Positions 44,683 through 55,374 of a stretch of 64,000 nucleotides of DNA are shown piece by piece (within the stretch, counting starts at the first letter, position 1; each line of letters opens with the position of its first letter). The notes beneath the pieces are model-generated. The model did no database searches. It saw only the letters and a list, made by a program, of their open reading frames with translations, and was not told where the DNA came from. A program made the position numbers and the translations under genes. The stretch is from Thiorhodovibrio litoralis (GTDB taxonomy: Bacteria; Pseudomonadota; Gammaproteobacteria; Chromatiales; Chromatiaceae): NCBI RefSeq assembly GCF_033954455.1, contig NZ_CP121473.1:1970501-2034500 (forward strand). Direction: 5' to 3'.

Positions 44683-47600
44683 ATGTCGACCCATCAAGAG
44701 CCTGTTACCGGTCAAGAGCCTGACACCGATCAATCAGACACCCAAAGCGCGAGCGAGAATTCGGGCGATACGCCGACGCCGCAGGAGCCTCGGACCGCCG
44801 CTGTTGTCTCCGACGACGACAAAGGGCGCTACATCGTTGCCGTTGGCGCCTCGGCCGGTGGACTTGACGCGCTGGAGCGGTTCTTTCAGGCGCTGCCTGA
44901 GCGCTCGGGCGCGGCCTATGTGGTCATTCAGCATCTGTCGCCGGATCACAAAAGCATGATGGCGAATTTGCTCGCCCGCCACACGCTGATGCCGGTGGTG
45001 ACGGTCGAGGATGGGATGAAGATCGAGCCCGACCGGGTCTATCTGATCCCGCCGGCCAGCATGATGAGCGTCACCAACAACGAGTTGCGCCTGAGCCCGA
45101 AGAATCCGCGCGGCCTGACCTTGCCGATCGACCTGTTCTTTACCGCGCTGGCGCGGGAGTATGGCAAATACGCCATCGGCGTGGTGCTCTCCGGTACTGG
45201 CTCCGATGGTACCCGTGGTGCTGTCTCCATCAACGATGCCGGCGGCTTTTTGCTTGCGCAAGAGCCGGAGACGGCCAAGTTCGACGGCATGCCGCGCAGC
45301 GCCATCGCCACCGGGCTGGTCGACGCTATCCTGCCGCCGGAAGAGCTCGGTCCGCGTATTCTCGATCATATCAGCCAGGTGGCGCGCATCAACATCCGCG
45401 GCACCCGTGCCACGGTTGGTTACGACAAGGACAGCGCGCTCGAGGAGACCATGCACCTGCTCTATCACCAGGGCGGGATCAACTTCCGTGAGTACAAGCC
45501 GGCTACGGTGATGCGGCGCATCGAGCGGCGCATGCAGGTGCGCCATGTGCCAGACTTGGAAAACTATGCCCGCCTGCTCGAAGGTGACCGCACCGAGCTC
45601 AACGCGCTGCGGCGCGAGTTGCTGATTCCGGTGACCAACTTTTTCCGCGATCCGGAAGCCTTCGAGACCTTAGCGCAGAATGCCATTCAGAACATCGTAC
45701 AGGAGCGTGGCGAGGCGCAGTCCATCCGGGTGTGGATTGCCGGAACCTCTACCGGTGAAGAAGCCTATACCATCGCTATTTTGTTTGCGGAGGCCTTCGA
45801 GCGCTTCAAGCGCTGGCCGAATTTCAAGCTGTTTGCGACCGATGTCGAGCAGCACAATGTCGATGTCGGCAGTTCAGGGGTGTTCTCCGAGGCCATTACT
45901 GCTGAGGTCTCGCCCGAGCGGCTCGAGCGCTGGTTCTACAAGCGTGGCAACCATTTCGTGGTCAAGAGCGAAATCCGCCAGAGCATTGTGTTTGCACGTC
46001 ACAATGTGCTTGAGGACCCACCCTTTACCCGCATGGATCTGGTCTCCTGCCGTAATCTGCTGATCTACTTCCGCAGCGAGGCGCAGGAGCGGGCGCTGCG
46101 GCGGCTGCAATACGCCCTGGCACCCGGGGGCTTTCTGTTCCTGGGCTCAAGCGAGAGCCTTGCCAGCCTGCAGACGGACTTCACCTCCGTCAGCTCCAAG
46201 TACAAGATCTACCGCATCCTGCGGCATGTATCCCTGCCGCTGGACTCCAGCTCATCCTCGCTCGGGCGCTTCTCGTCCATGGCCGGCAAGCCGCGCCCGG
46301 CAACCAAGCCCGGGCGCAACATGACCGATGCGGTCGCCATCGATGCCGGACAATCGCTGCTGCTGCGCAGCTATGCGCCGAATACGCTGTTGCTGAACGC
46401 CAACAACGAGTTGTTGCACGTCTTCGGTGATGTCGGTCGCTACCTGCGTTTTAACGAGGGGGCCGTGTCGCTGGAGTTGGCCAAGCTGCTGCCACCGCAG
46501 ATTGCGCCCGTGGCGCAGGCGTTGCTGCACAAGGTCGCGCGCGGCGGCGAGCCGCTGCGCTCGGATGTCGTGACCCTGCGCTTGCCCGATGGTGAGAGCG
46601 AGCGCCTGCGTCTGGTGGTGCGGCAGGTCGAGCTTGAGCAGCGTGAGCCCTATCTGATGCTGTCATTCGAGCCGCAGGCGCCCGAGGCTGGTGATCCGGC
46701 GAGCTACCGCAGCATGGAGACCATGGACCTCGACAGCGAGACCGCGACTCGGGTCGATACGCTCGAACGCGAGCTGGCCGCGACGCGCGAAAGCCTGCAG
46801 GCGACGATCGAAGAGCTTGAAACCGCCAATGAGGAACTGCAGGCGACCAATGAGGAGCTGATGGCCTCCAACGAAGAACTGCAAAGCTCCAACGAGGAGC
46901 TGCAGTCGGTCAACGAGGAGCTCTACACCGTCAACGCGGAGAATCAGGAGAAGATCGAAATTCTCAACCGGCTCAACGCCGATCTCGATGGCATGGCCAA
47001 GGCTGCCGCCATTGCCACCGTCTTTGTCGATTCCGATCTGCGACTGACCCGCTTCACTCCCGAGGCGACCGGGCTGTTCAAAATCCGCGACGGCGACCTT
47101 GGGCGTCACATCGACGATTTCAGTAATCTGCTCAACTACCCGACCTTCATTGAGGAGTTGCGCAACACCATCATTAGCGGTGAGATGCTGCAGCGCGAGA
47201 TTACGGCCGGCAACGGGCGCATTTATTTGGTGCGGGTGCTGCCCTATGCGGTGCGCCGTGGCGACCCGCGCGGCGCGGTGGCGACTTTCATCGATGTCAC
47301 CACCCTGCACGACATCAAACGCCTGCAGGCGGTACTGGATTCGCTGCCCGAGAGCGTCGCCGTGCTGGACGCTCTTGGCAAAATCACCATGGTCAACGCG
47401 GCCTGGCGCAAGTTTGCGCGCCTCAGCGGCGATGAGAACCTGGCAGAGCAGGGCGTGGGCGCCAATTATCTCGACGCCTGCGAGAGCAACGATGCGGCCA
47501 AAGACGAGCAATTCAGGCGCGACTCGCGCAGTGGTATCGAATCCGTGCTCGCGGGCGAGAAAAGCGAATTTTCGATGAAATACAACTGCCATTTGAATGA

Positions 47601-47739
47601 TCCAGAGCATTCGGATGATCAGGAACGCCTGTTGGTGATGCATGTCTCGCCAATTCGGCATCCGGCCGGCGGTTTAATCATCAGCCATCTGGATTTGACG
47701 CCGTCGTTCATGGACCAGAATGCGGAGGAAAAGGGTTAG
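44683..47739 (+). CDS. CheB-CheR-PAS fusion protein
   Basis: A 1018-residue protein. A CheB methylesterase domain comes first (about 45-235: [15 protein letters not shown] with the catalytic Ser, QHLSPDHKS with the His, [12 protein letters not shown] with the Asp). A CheR methyltransferase follows (about 260-515: [40 protein letters not shown]). Then come a long coiled coil of repeated NEELQ units (about 690-770) and two PAS domains. No HisKA/HATPase follows, unlike many longer relatives. Such hybrids are thought to signal in non-chemotaxis sensory pathways. The start at 44683 (MSTHQEP) is preferred; the frame opens at 44500. Confidence 0.9.
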   Translation: MSTHQEPVTGQEPDTDQSDTQSASENSGDTPTPQEPRTAAVVSDDDKGRYIVAVGASAGGLDALERFFQALPERSGAAYVVIQHLSPDHKSMMANLLARHTLMPVVTVEDGMKIEPDRVYLIPPASMMSVTNNELRLSPKNPRGLTLPIDLFFTALAREYGKYAIGVVLSGTGSDGTRGAVSINDAGGFLLAQEPETAKFDGMPRSAIATGLVDAILPPEELGPRILDHISQVARINIRGTRATVGYDKDSALEETMHLLYHQGGINFREYKPATVMRRIERRMQVRHVPDLENYARLLEGDRTELNALRRELLIPVTNFFRDPEAFETLAQNAIQNIVQERGEAQSIRVWIAGTSTGEEAYTIAILFAEAFERFKRWPNFKLFATDVEQHNVDVGSSGVFSEAITAEVSPERLERWFYKRGNHFVVKSEIRQSIVFARHNVLEDPPFTRMDLVSCRNLLIYFRSEAQERALRRLQYALAPGGFLFLGSSESLASLQTDFTSVSSKYKIYRILRHVSLPLDSSSSSLGRFSSMAGKPRPATKPGRNMTDAVAIDAGQSLLLRSYAPNTLLLNANNELLHVFGDVGRYLRFNEGAVSLELAKLLPPQIAPVAQALLHKVARGGEPLRSDVVTLRLPDGESERLRLVVRQVELEQREPYLMLSFEPQAPEAGDPASYRSMETMDLDSETATRVDTLERELAATRESLQATIEELETANEELQATNEELMASNEELQSSNEELQSVNEELYTVNAENQEKIEILNRLNADLDGMAKAAAIATVFVDSDLRLTRFTPEATGLFKIRDGDLGRHIDDFSNLLNYPTFIEELRNTIISGEMLQREITAGNGRIYLVRVLPYAVRRGDPRGAVATFIDVTTLHDIKRLQAVLDSLPESVAVLDALGKITMVNAAWRKFARLSGDENLAEQGVGANYLDACESNDAAKDEQFRRDSRSGIESVLAGEKSEFSMKYNCHLNDPEHSDDQERLLVMHVSPIRHPAGGLIISHLDLTPSFMDQNAEEKG

Positions 47740-47849
47740 CGCCCACACGAACGATGTTTTCAATGAGCTGCCCTAATAAGCTGCTGTTGATCGTGGCAGC
47801 ATTGCCCGGATCTCGCATGCGAGCGGCCAGCCCGCTTCTGAGGCGCTGA

Positions 47850-50800
47850 ATGAAGCAAGATGATTACAAAATCCCGTTCAAGGATGACGATGCCGATCAG
47901 GCGCAGGCCGTGCGCGAGCAGGCATTGCTTGCGCTGCGTGAGGGGCGCTTCGATCTCGCCGAGGAGGTGTTGACCCGGGGCGAGTTGAAGCTTGAGACCG
48001 TGGTCGAGAATCTGCGCATCTATCATGCGGAGCTTCTGATCCAGAACGAGGAACTGCGCCGCAGTGAAAGCGAGCGCGAGGAAGCCCTGGCGCGCTTCAC
48101 GACCTTCTTCAATTCGCTGCCGATCGCTGAGCTGATCGTCGATGCCCAGGGGTTGATCATGGACGCCAACCCGGAGGCCAGCCGGGTGTTCGAGCTCAAG
48201 CCGACCCATCTGCATCAGCATTTCTTCGTCCGCCTGGTGGATGAGAAAGACCGCGGCCGGGTGATTCATGCCTGGTCGCGACTCGACGCCGATGAATCCG
48301 TGTTGCTCACCGGTCTGCGCTTCCGTGTCGAGGGCGATCAGCCTTTCATTGGCGACCTCCATGTCGCGCGGCTGAGCTTCGAGCGGGACAGCCGCCGGCG
48401 CTTTCTTTGTGCGGTGCTTGATCGCACTGAGGAGGAAAGGAGCAACCGCGAGCTGGGCATCGCCTATGAACAGCTGCGCGACAGTGAGGAACGCTATCGC
48501 GTGCTGGCCGAGTTCAGTCCCGACTGGGAATATTGGTCCTCGGCCCATGGAGATTTTATCTATGTCTCGCCTGCCTGCGAACAGGTGACAGGGTTCCCGG
48601 CGGACGACTTCCTTGATGACCACAATCTGCTTGAGCGCCTGATCCACCATGATGATCGCCCGCTGTGGCGCGAGCACTTCAGCTGTGAGCGCCAGCAGCC
48701 GCCCGGAGGTCACCAGCGCCTAGAGTTCAGGCTGTTCGACCGCAGTGGCAAGCTGCACTGGATCGAGCACCTTTGCGCGCCAGTCTCGGGCGAGGATGGC
48801 CGCGATCTCGGGCGCCGCGGCGTCAATCGCGACATCACCGAGCGCAAGCTGGCCGAGGATGCGCGCGCGCGCAGCGATGCGCTGCTGCGCGCCACCGGGC
48901 GCATGGCGCGTGTCGGCGGTTGGGAACTGGACGCAGCAAGCGGTCAGGTTACCTGGACGGATTCGGCCCGCGAGCTGCATCAGGCGAGCGACAATTTCTC
49001 ACCCAGTCTGGCCCAGCTGATTGGCTTCTTCCATCCCGAGGACCGCGACAGCGTGCATCAGGCCATCAAGCTCGGCTTGCGCGATGGAGAGCCCTTTGCG
49101 CTCGAGGCCCGGTTGACCACAGCCAAGGGCCAGGCACTGTGGGTAAGGATCGCCGGCGATCCGGTCGAGCGCGATGGCATTATCACCAAGCTGGTTGGCT
49201 CGCTGCAGGACGTTACCGAACGGGTCGAGGCGGAAAACGCGCTGCGCGAGCACGAGCAGCAGTACCGGGCCTTGTTCGAGTCGGCCAGCGAGGGCATGAG
49301 CCTGCTGGTCGATGGGCGTTTCATCAAGTTCAACCAGGCGGCCGTGCGGATGCTTGGCCATCCTGATGATTCGGCGCTGATTGGGTGTCGTCCATGGGAG
49401 ATTTCACCGCCCACCCAACCGGATGGCGAGTCCTCGGTCGACAAGGCCAAGTTGCTGATGGATCAGGCATTCGAGACCGGTGGCGCGCAAGCGTACTGGG
49501 ATCACATGCGCGCCGATGGCAGCACCATCGCGGTCGAGCTCAACCTGAGCCGCATCGAGCTGCAAGGAAAGCCGGCCTTGTTTGCCGCCTGGCGCGACAT
49601 GACCTACGAGCGCGCGGCGCGCGAGCGTGAAGTGCGTTCGCAGACGGTGTTTGAAAAGACGTCCGAAGGGATTATCTTCACCGATGCCGATCTGCGCATC
49701 CTGATGGTAAACCCGGCTTTCACTGCCATCAGCGGCTACAGCGAGGATGAAGTTCTGGGCCAAAAGCCTAACCTGCTCAAATCCGGCCGCCATGACGACG
49801 CCTTCTATCAGGCCATGTGGGCGTCAATCAACCAAACCGGCTCCTGGCGCGGCGAGTTCTGGAACCGGCGCAAGAGCGGGGAGATTTACCCGCAGCAGTC
49901 GACCATCAGCGCGGTCCATAACGATGCGGGTGATCTGACCGGTTACATCGGCGTGTTCGGCGATATGAGCAGTCTGCGGCGCTCGGAGGAGGCACTGTAT
50001 CGGCTCGCGCATCACGATATTCTGACCGGTCTGCCCAATCGTGCCTTGCTCAGCGCTAGCATGGAGCAGTCCCTGGCGCGCGCGCGCCGCAGCAAGAAAT
50101 TGCTCGCGCTGTTGTATCTCGATCTTGACCTGTTCAAGAACGTGAATGAAACCCTGGGCCACCCGGTCGGCGATCGCCTGCTTCAGCAGGTCGCTGCGGC
50201 GATGCAAAAAGCGATTGGCGACAGCTGTCTGATCGCCCGCGTCGGCGGCGACGAGTTCATGGTGGTGGCCGAGGATCTGACCGAACCCAGCATCGCGGGG
50301 CGACTGGCGGCGCGGATTCTGAACTGTTTTGCCGAGCCTTTCACCGCTGATGATCGCGAACTGTTCATCACCGCAAGTATCGGTATCAGCCTATTTCCAA
50401 CCGATGGCGAAGACATCGACGAGTTGCATAGCCACGCCGACCTTGCCATGTATCAGGCCAAGGAGCACGGTCGCAATACCTACCGTTTCTTCGAGGCCGC
50501 CATGACTTCCGGCGTCAGCGACCGCCTGCGGCTCGAAAGTGCCCTGCGCGGCGCTCTGGCGCGCGATCAACTCTGGCTGGCCTATCAGCCGCAGATCGCG
50601 CTCGAAGATGAATCTCTGGTCGGGGTGGAAGCGCTGCTGCGCTGGCAGCATCCGGAGCTGGGTTCGGTCTCCCCCGGCGTGTTCATCCCCATTGCCGAGG
50701 AAACCGGGCTGATTCGTGAGATCGGCGACTGGGTGCTGGAGCAGGCAGCGCGCCAGCTCGCGGAATGGGATCGGGCCGGCATCAGGGTGCCGCGCCTTGC

Positions 50801-51284
50801 CGTCAATTTGTCCATGCCGCAGATCGAGACCCCGGATCTGGTGACCCAGGTCCAGGGGGTGCTTGAGCGCACTGGTGTCAGCGCCAACCGCATCGAACTG
50901 GAAGTGACCGAGTCCATGCTGATGCGCAACATCGATCAGGTGCGGGCAAACCTTGACGCGCTGCGCGAGATGGGTGTGTATCTGGCGATCGACGACTTCG
51001 GCTCAGGCTACTCCTCGCTGCGTTATCTCAAACGCCTGCCGATCCATCGGCTGAAAATCGACCGCAGCTTTGTCGAACACCTCACGCAGGATGCCAATGA
51101 CGACGCCATTGTGCGCGCGGTGATCGCCCTAGGCCGCAGCCTTGGGCTCGCGGTGTTGGCGGAAGGGGTGGAAACCCGCGCCCAGGCGGACTTTCTCGCC
51201 TCCGAAGGCTGTCACGAGGTGCAGGGCTTTCTGTTCGGGCGACCCGTACCGCCGGAGGAAATTATCCAGCGCGAGCGCGCGTGA
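47850..51284 (+). CDS. Multi-PAS GGDEF-EAL protein
   Basis: A 1144-residue cytosolic protein with no transmembrane segment. An N-terminal helical region precedes four or five PAS/PAC units (from about 85 to 720, for example EYWSSAHGDFIYVSPACEQ and IMVNPAFTAISGYSEDEVLG). The GGDEF domain has an intact GGDEF at 799-803 and no clear RxxD inhibitory site. The EAL domain has E927-A-L in GVEALLRW, LPIHRLKIDRSFV and DDFGSGYSS. It could make and/or degrade c-di-GMP in response to redox, light or ligand signals sensed by PAS. It lies 110 bases after the CheB-CheR gene. Confidence 0.93.
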   Translation: MKQDDYKIPFKDDDADQAQAVREQALLALREGRFDLAEEVLTRGELKLETVVENLRIYHAELLIQNEELRRSESEREEALARFTTFFNSLPIAELIVDAQGLIMDANPEASRVFELKPTHLHQHFFVRLVDEKDRGRVIHAWSRLDADESVLLTGLRFRVEGDQPFIGDLHVARLSFERDSRRRFLCAVLDRTEEERSNRELGIAYEQLRDSEERYRVLAEFSPDWEYWSSAHGDFIYVSPACEQVTGFPADDFLDDHNLLERLIHHDDRPLWREHFSCERQQPPGGHQRLEFRLFDRSGKLHWIEHLCAPVSGEDGRDLGRRGVNRDITERKLAEDARARSDALLRATGRMARVGGWELDAASGQVTWTDSARELHQASDNFSPSLAQLIGFFHPEDRDSVHQAIKLGLRDGEPFALEARLTTAKGQALWVRIAGDPVERDGIITKLVGSLQDVTERVEAENALREHEQQYRALFESASEGMSLLVDGRFIKFNQAAVRMLGHPDDSALIGCRPWEISPPTQPDGESSVDKAKLLMDQAFETGGAQAYWDHMRADGSTIAVELNLSRIELQGKPALFAAWRDMTYERAAREREVRSQTVFEKTSEGIIFTDADLRILMVNPAFTAISGYSEDEVLGQKPNLLKSGRHDDAFYQAMWASINQTGSWRGEFWNRRKSGEIYPQQSTISAVHNDAGDLTGYIGVFGDMSSLRRSEEALYRLAHHDILTGLPNRALLSASMEQSLARARRSKKLLALLYLDLDLFKNVNETLGHPVGDRLLQQVAAAMQKAIGDSCLIARVGGDEFMVVAEDLTEPSIAGRLAARILNCFAEPFTADDRELFITASIGISLFPTDGEDIDELHSHADLAMYQAKEHGRNTYRFFEAAMTSGVSDRLRLESALRGALARDQLWLAYQPQIALEDESLVGVEALLRWQHPELGSVSPGVFIPIAEETGLIREIGDWVLEQAARQLAEWDRAGIRVPRLAVNLSMPQIETPDLVTQVQGVLERTGVSANRIELEVTESMLMRNIDQVRANLDALREMGVYLAIDDFGSGYSSLRYLKRLPIHRLKIDRSFVEHLTQDANDDAIVRAVIALGRSLGLAVLAEGVETRAQADFLASEGCHEVQGFLFGRPVPPEEIIQRERA

Positions 51285-51368
51285 AGCCGAATCCCTGGTC
51301 TGGGTCTGAAAAGCCGGCGCCTGCGCTGGCCGCGCCCGCCACCGGGTCTGCGCGAGCGTGCGAACAGG

Positions 51369-52988
51369 TTGTCCATGAGCACTGATACGGCTTCTGCCTG
51401 TGGTCTGAGGGTTTCACAACTGCTGCGCTCGTCGCGCTTGCTCGGGCCGCTGATCCTGATTCCCGGGGCGGTGCTGGTTGCTGGCGCTGCTGTGCTGCTG
51501 CATTGGCTGGGTGGCCCGCCGAACATGGGATTGTGGCCGCTGGTGGCACTGGGCGCGCTTGCTGTTGCGCTGATCGCCGCCCTGGTGGCGGGGCAGCGGC
51601 TGTGCGGCCAGTTGCTGCGACCCCTTGCCAATCTCGAGGAATCCGTCGCGCGTGTGTGCCAGGGCGAGCCCGGCGCGAGCGAATCCCTGCGCCATGCTGG
51701 CGTGCTGGCGAAGATGGCAGACGACATCGGCAGTCTCAATGCCGAGCTGACCGACCTCTACGAGGACATGGACGCCCGGGTCGCACGCCAGACCACGCGG
51801 CTGGCGCAGAAAACCGCCTCGCTGAAAATCCTCTACGATGTCGCCGCCGGTATCACCACCGCCGACGGCCTTGAGGAGATGCTGCTGCGCTTTTTGCGCG
51901 TACTCAAGGAAATGGTCAACGGACGTGCCGCCACAGTGCGCCTGCTGATGCCGGACGGGCAGCAGCGCCTGGTCGGCTCCATCGGGCTGGATAACGACCT
52001 GGTTGCCTGTGCCGACAAACCGCCGGTCGATCTGTGCCTGTGCGGCACCGTGCTGGTGCCGGGCGAGATTCTGTGCGACCACGACGCCCACTATTGCTCG
52101 CGCATCTATGGCCGGCGCATGTTCGCCAGCGATGAGATCGAGGTGGTCACGGTGCCGCTGCAACATCACGACGAGCTCTTCGGCGCCTACACCATTTTTG
52201 TCGACCGCCCCGGGGTGTCGGTGCGCGAGGATATCCTCGAGCTGCTGCGTACCATCGGGCAACACATTGGGGTGGCTATCGCCAAGCATCGTTCGGACGC
52301 GGAAGCGCGCCGGCTGTCGATTGTCGAGGAGCGCAGCACACTGGCCCATGAGCTGCACGATTCCCTGGCCCAAACCCTGGCCAGCCTGCGGCTGAAGATG
52401 CGCATGCTTGAGGACGCGCTGGTGGACGTGGACCTGCCGCGCGACGCGCGCCTGGACCTCAATCGCATTCGCAACGGCATCGACGAGGCGCATAGCGAGC
52501 TGCGCGAGCTGCTCTCAAGCTTCCGCGCGCCTCTCGACCGGCGCGGCCTGCTGCCAGCGCTTGAGCATCTCGCCCAGCGGTTTCGCCAAGAGACCGGTAT
52601 TTCAACCTTCTTTCAGGTCAGCTGTCGCGACCCCGAACTCTCGGCGGCCGAGGAACTGCACGTCGTGCGCATCGCCCAGGAATCGCTCAACAATATTCGC
52701 AAGCATGCCGATGCGCAGAATGTGCGCATGCTGCTGATGCGGGAGCCCGATGATTTCATCGCCCTGCTGATCGAAGACGACGGTGTCGGCTTTTCCGAGC
52801 CCGAGGAACACGATGGTTCGCCGGGCGAGCGCATTGGCCTGTCCATTCTTGAAGAACGCGCGCGGCGCATCGGCGGCGAGCTCGGCATCGAAACCGAGCC
52901 GGGGGAGGGCACCCGGGTGGAGCTGCGCTTCGCACCGGGCAAAGGCGCCATTGGCGAGAAAAGCGTGCAGCCAAGGCGGGCGGCCTGA
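51369..52988 (+). CDS. NarX-like sensor histidine kinase with cysteine-rich GAF domain
   Basis: A 539-residue kinase with two transmembrane helices near the N-terminus (about 24-46 and 53-77) and essentially no periplasmic loop, a HAMP-like linker and a GAF domain (about 150-310). The GAF carries six clustered Cys, in CADKPPVDLCLCGTV and EILCDHDAHYC. The kinase core is the HisKA_3 type: phospho-acceptor H330 in AHELHDSLAQTLASLR, then ESLNNIRKHADA (N box) and DDGVGF. E. coli NarX also has a cysteine cluster in this module. The stop codon shares one base with the next gene, its response regulator. Confidence 0.92.
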   Translation: MSMSTDTASACGLRVSQLLRSSRLLGPLILIPGAVLVAGAAVLLHWLGGPPNMGLWPLVALGALAVALIAALVAGQRLCGQLLRPLANLEESVARVCQGEPGASESLRHAGVLAKMADDIGSLNAELTDLYEDMDARVARQTTRLAQKTASLKILYDVAAGITTADGLEEMLLRFLRVLKEMVNGRAATVRLLMPDGQQRLVGSIGLDNDLVACADKPPVDLCLCGTVLVPGEILCDHDAHYCSRIYGRRMFASDEIEVVTVPLQHHDELFGAYTIFVDRPGVSVREDILELLRTIGQHIGVAIAKHRSDAEARRLSIVEERSTLAHELHDSLAQTLASLRLKMRMLEDALVDVDLPRDARLDLNRIRNGIDEAHSELRELLSSFRAPLDRRGLLPALEHLAQRFRQETGISTFFQVSCRDPELSAAEELHVVRIAQESLNNIRKHADAQNVRMLLMREPDDFIALLIEDDGVGFSEPEEHDGSPGERIGLSILEERARRIGGELGIETEPGEGTRVELRFAPGKGAIGEKSVQPRRAA

Positions 52989-53662
52989 TGCGCGTGCTGC
53001 TAATCGACGATCATGCGCTGTTTCGGGTCGGCCTGCTCGAGCTGCTCGAACGCCGTGGCATCGAGGTGATCGACGCCGTGGGCGACTGGGAGGTCGGTCT
53101 GCGGCTGGCGCGCGACTGCGGACCCGATGTGGTGCTGCTCGACCTGCGCATGCCCGGCATGGGCGGTATTGATGTGCTCAAGCGCATGCGCGCCGAAGGC
53201 ATCGACCGCCGCGTGGCCATGCTGACCACCAGCAACGATGAGCGCGACCTGATTGGCTCCCTGCAGGCCGGTGCCAATGGTTATCTGCTCAAGGACATCG
53301 AGCCGGACGAATTAGTCGCCGCATTGCGCGATATCCTGGCGGGCGAGACCGTGGTTGCGAAAGAATTGACCGGCGTGCTGGCACGTGCGGTCCGCGAGGA
53401 GAAGCGTCCGCCAGCGAAAGAGCCGCGGTTCTCTGACCTGACACCGCGCGAGATGGAGATTCTCTGCCAGCTCGCAGCCGGTCTGAGTAACAAGGCCATC
53501 GCCCGCGCGCTTGGCATCAGCGACGGCACCGTGAAACTGCATGTGAAGGCCATCCTGCGCAAGCTCGACGTGCGCTCGCGGGTCGAGGCGGCGGTCATCG
53601 CCGTGGAACGCGGCCTGTGCTCGGATCAGCCGCCAGCGAGAGAAGAGCAAACTGTCTCCTAG
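52988..53662 (+). CDS. NarL/FixJ-family response regulator
   Basis: A 224-residue regulator. The receiver has MRVLLIDDHALFRVGLLELL, phospho-acceptor Asp in DVVLLDLRMPGMGG and the conserved Lys in GYLLKDIEPDE. The C-terminal LuxR-type HTH reads LTPREMEILCQLAAGLSNKAIA and SDGTVKLHVKAILRKLDVRSR. Its ATG overlaps the kinase stop (TGATG), so the pair is coupled. Nitrate/redox control is a guess from homology only. Confidence 0.94.
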   Translation: MRVLLIDDHALFRVGLLELLERRGIEVIDAVGDWEVGLRLARDCGPDVVLLDLRMPGMGGIDVLKRMRAEGIDRRVAMLTTSNDERDLIGSLQAGANGYLLKDIEPDELVAALRDILAGETVVAKELTGVLARAVREEKRPPAKEPRFSDLTPREMEILCQLAAGLSNKAIARALGISDGTVKLHVKAILRKLDVRSRVEAAVIAVERGLCSDQPPAREEQTVS

Positions 53663-53820
53663 CGGGATCGACCCGATTGGATGCGATCGGATCTGACCTC
53701 ATCTGAGCCGATCTGGCCTTACCTGTTTTGATTTAGCCTGATCCAATCTAATTTCGGCTGTATGCGAGTCCCGCGCCCCTGTCAGCCGGCCCCAACCCCG
53801 AAACGCTATACAAGTCGACG

Positions 53821-54294
53821 ATGAAAAAATTTCTTGAGCTTATCCAACACTGCATGACCGACGTGAGCGAGATCATGCCCTGGGATCTCGAAGAGCGCCT
53901 CCAGGAAAATCCCGATCTGCTGATTCTCGACGTGCGCGAGCCCTATGAGTTCGACGCCATGCGCATTGCCGGCTCCATCAACGTGCCGCGCGGCATCCTT
54001 GAATCCGCCTGTGAATGGGACTATGAGGAAACCCTGCCCGAACTGGTCGAGGCACGCGAGCGCGAAGTCGTGGTGGTGTGCCGCTCAGGCAACCGCAGCA
54101 TACTGGCGGCCCATTCCATGCAGGTGCTTGGTTACAGCAACGTCGTCTCCCTGCAGACCGGCCTGCGCGGCTGGAAGGACTACGAGCAGCCCTTGGTCAA
54201 CGCGGCCGGCGAGGACATCGACCTCGACGACGCCGATGTCTATTTCACCCCCAGGCTCCGCCCCGATCAGCTAAAGCCCAAATCGGCAGGCTGA
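53821..54294 (+). CDS. Rhodanese-domain protein
   Basis: A 157-residue single-domain rhodanese with ILDVREPYEFDAMRIAGSINV and the active-site loop VVCRSGNRS containing the catalytic Cys, then LQTGLRGWKDYEQPLV. A C-terminal acidic tail (DIDLDDADVYFTP) is seen in homologues of sulfur bacteria. It probably transfers sulfane sulfur; the acceptor is unknown. No signal peptide. The 158 bases before it are rich in degenerate GATC/GATCT words. Confidence 0.9.
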   Translation: MKKFLELIQHCMTDVSEIMPWDLEERLQENPDLLILDVREPYEFDAMRIAGSINVPRGILESACEWDYEETLPELVEAREREVVVVCRSGNRSILAAHSMQVLGYSNVVSLQTGLRGWKDYEQPLVNAAGEDIDLDDADVYFTPRLRPDQLKPKSAG

Positions 54295-54308
54295 TGCGCA
54301 CTAACAGG

Positions 54309-54335
54309 GAATTTCCCTGAACTAGAGGGAAATTC
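54309..54335. terminator. Hairpin between convergent genes
   Basis: GAATTTCCCT and AGGGAAATTC form a perfect 10-bp stem with a 7-base loop, 15 bases after the rhodanese stop and about 75 bases before the end of the convergent SDR gene. There is no T run, so it may be a weak bidirectional terminator or an operator. Confidence 0.5.
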
Positions 54336-54410
54336 GGCGCGTTTCGGTCTAGCTAAGATTCGTACGCGACCGGCACTTCAGTCGCGAACCGATTCGGCAA
54401 GACTATCCCG

Positions 54411-55325
54411 CTACAAATAGTCCAGGGCGGCCGCGTTGAAGGGTGCCGGGGTCAGCCCGAGCCGCGCGAAACCATCTTCGGCGCAGCAGTTGCCGGCGAC
54501 TAGCATGCGCAGTTGATCGCGGGTGACGGGAAACCACTGGAAGCGTTCCAGCATGGCGGCCACGGGTGCGATCAGCATCACAGGCGCGGGCAGCATGGTT
54601 TTCTTTTTGCCGCTGGCTGCTGCGATGGTGGTGAGAATCTCCTTCCAGCTCACCGCATTCGGTCCGCACAGTGCATAGCTTTGCCCGATGGTTTCGGGTC
54701 GCGTCAGGGCGGTCGCGAAGGCGGCGGCGACGTCTCCAACCCAGACCGGCCCGAGCTGGAATTGCCCGGCCTTGAGCGGCAGCAGGCCGTCGTAAAAGAG
54801 TGGCGCCGGAACCGGGCTGTCGATCAGCTCGGCCTTGAGCTGACTGCAGAATTCCATACGCCCGTGCGGATTGCCGAAGATCACCGACGGACGGAAGATG
54901 CTCCACTCAAGCCCCGAGGCCTTGAGCGCCGCTTCGGCCTGCAGCTTGGTGCGTTGGTAGGCGGTTTCGCCTGCGTCAATGCCGTTGGCGCTCATCAGCA
55001 GGAAGCGCTGGACGCCTGAGGCCTTTGCCGCCGCGATGCTGCGCTCGACGCCCTGAAACTGCAGCAGCTCGAAGGTGATGCCCGCGGCTGGGTTCTCGCG
55101 CAGCAGGCCCACCAGATAGATCACCGCATCGCTGCCAGCAATGCAGGCGTTCAGGCTCTCGGGGTCTTCGAGCCGACCTTCGATGGGCGTGCATTGGGGA
55201 TGGGGCGGCGCTTTGCCGCTACTGCCCGGGCGCACCAGCAGGCGAAGCTGGTGACCCTCCGTCAGCAGGCGCTCGACCAGCGCCTGGCCAACAAATCCGG
55301 TTCCACCGATGATGGCGATATTCAT
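54411..55325 (-). CDS. NAD(P)-binding SDR protein (NDUFA9-like)
   Basis: A 304-residue atypical short-chain dehydrogenase. The dinucleotide motif is IIGGTGFVGQALVERLL, and the active region has ANGIDAGETAYQRTKLQAE (Y-x-x-x-K shifted, YQRTK). This subgroup resembles the complex I NDUFA9 subunit and cyanobacterial chlorophyll/quinone-related reductases. Substrate unknown. A transmembrane-like stretch (APVMLIAPVAAML) lies near the end. It is transcribed alone. Confidence 0.85.
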   Translation of the reverse strand: MNIAIIGGTGFVGQALVERLLTEGHQLRLLVRPGSSGKAPPHPQCTPIEGRLEDPESLNACIAGSDAVIYLVGLLRENPAAGITFELLQFQGVERSIAAAKASGVQRFLLMSANGIDAGETAYQRTKLQAEAALKASGLEWSIFRPSVIFGNPHGRMEFCSQLKAELIDSPVPAPLFYDGLLPLKAGQFQLGPVWVGDVAAAFATALTRPETIGQSYALCGPNAVSWKEILTTIAAASGKKKTMLPAPVMLIAPVAAMLERFQWFPVTRDQLRMLVAGNCCAEDGFARLGLTPAPFNAAALDYL

Positions 55326-55374
55326 GATGACTGAGGCGCGTCGAGAAGGTGGCTAGAATAGAAGATATGGTCTG

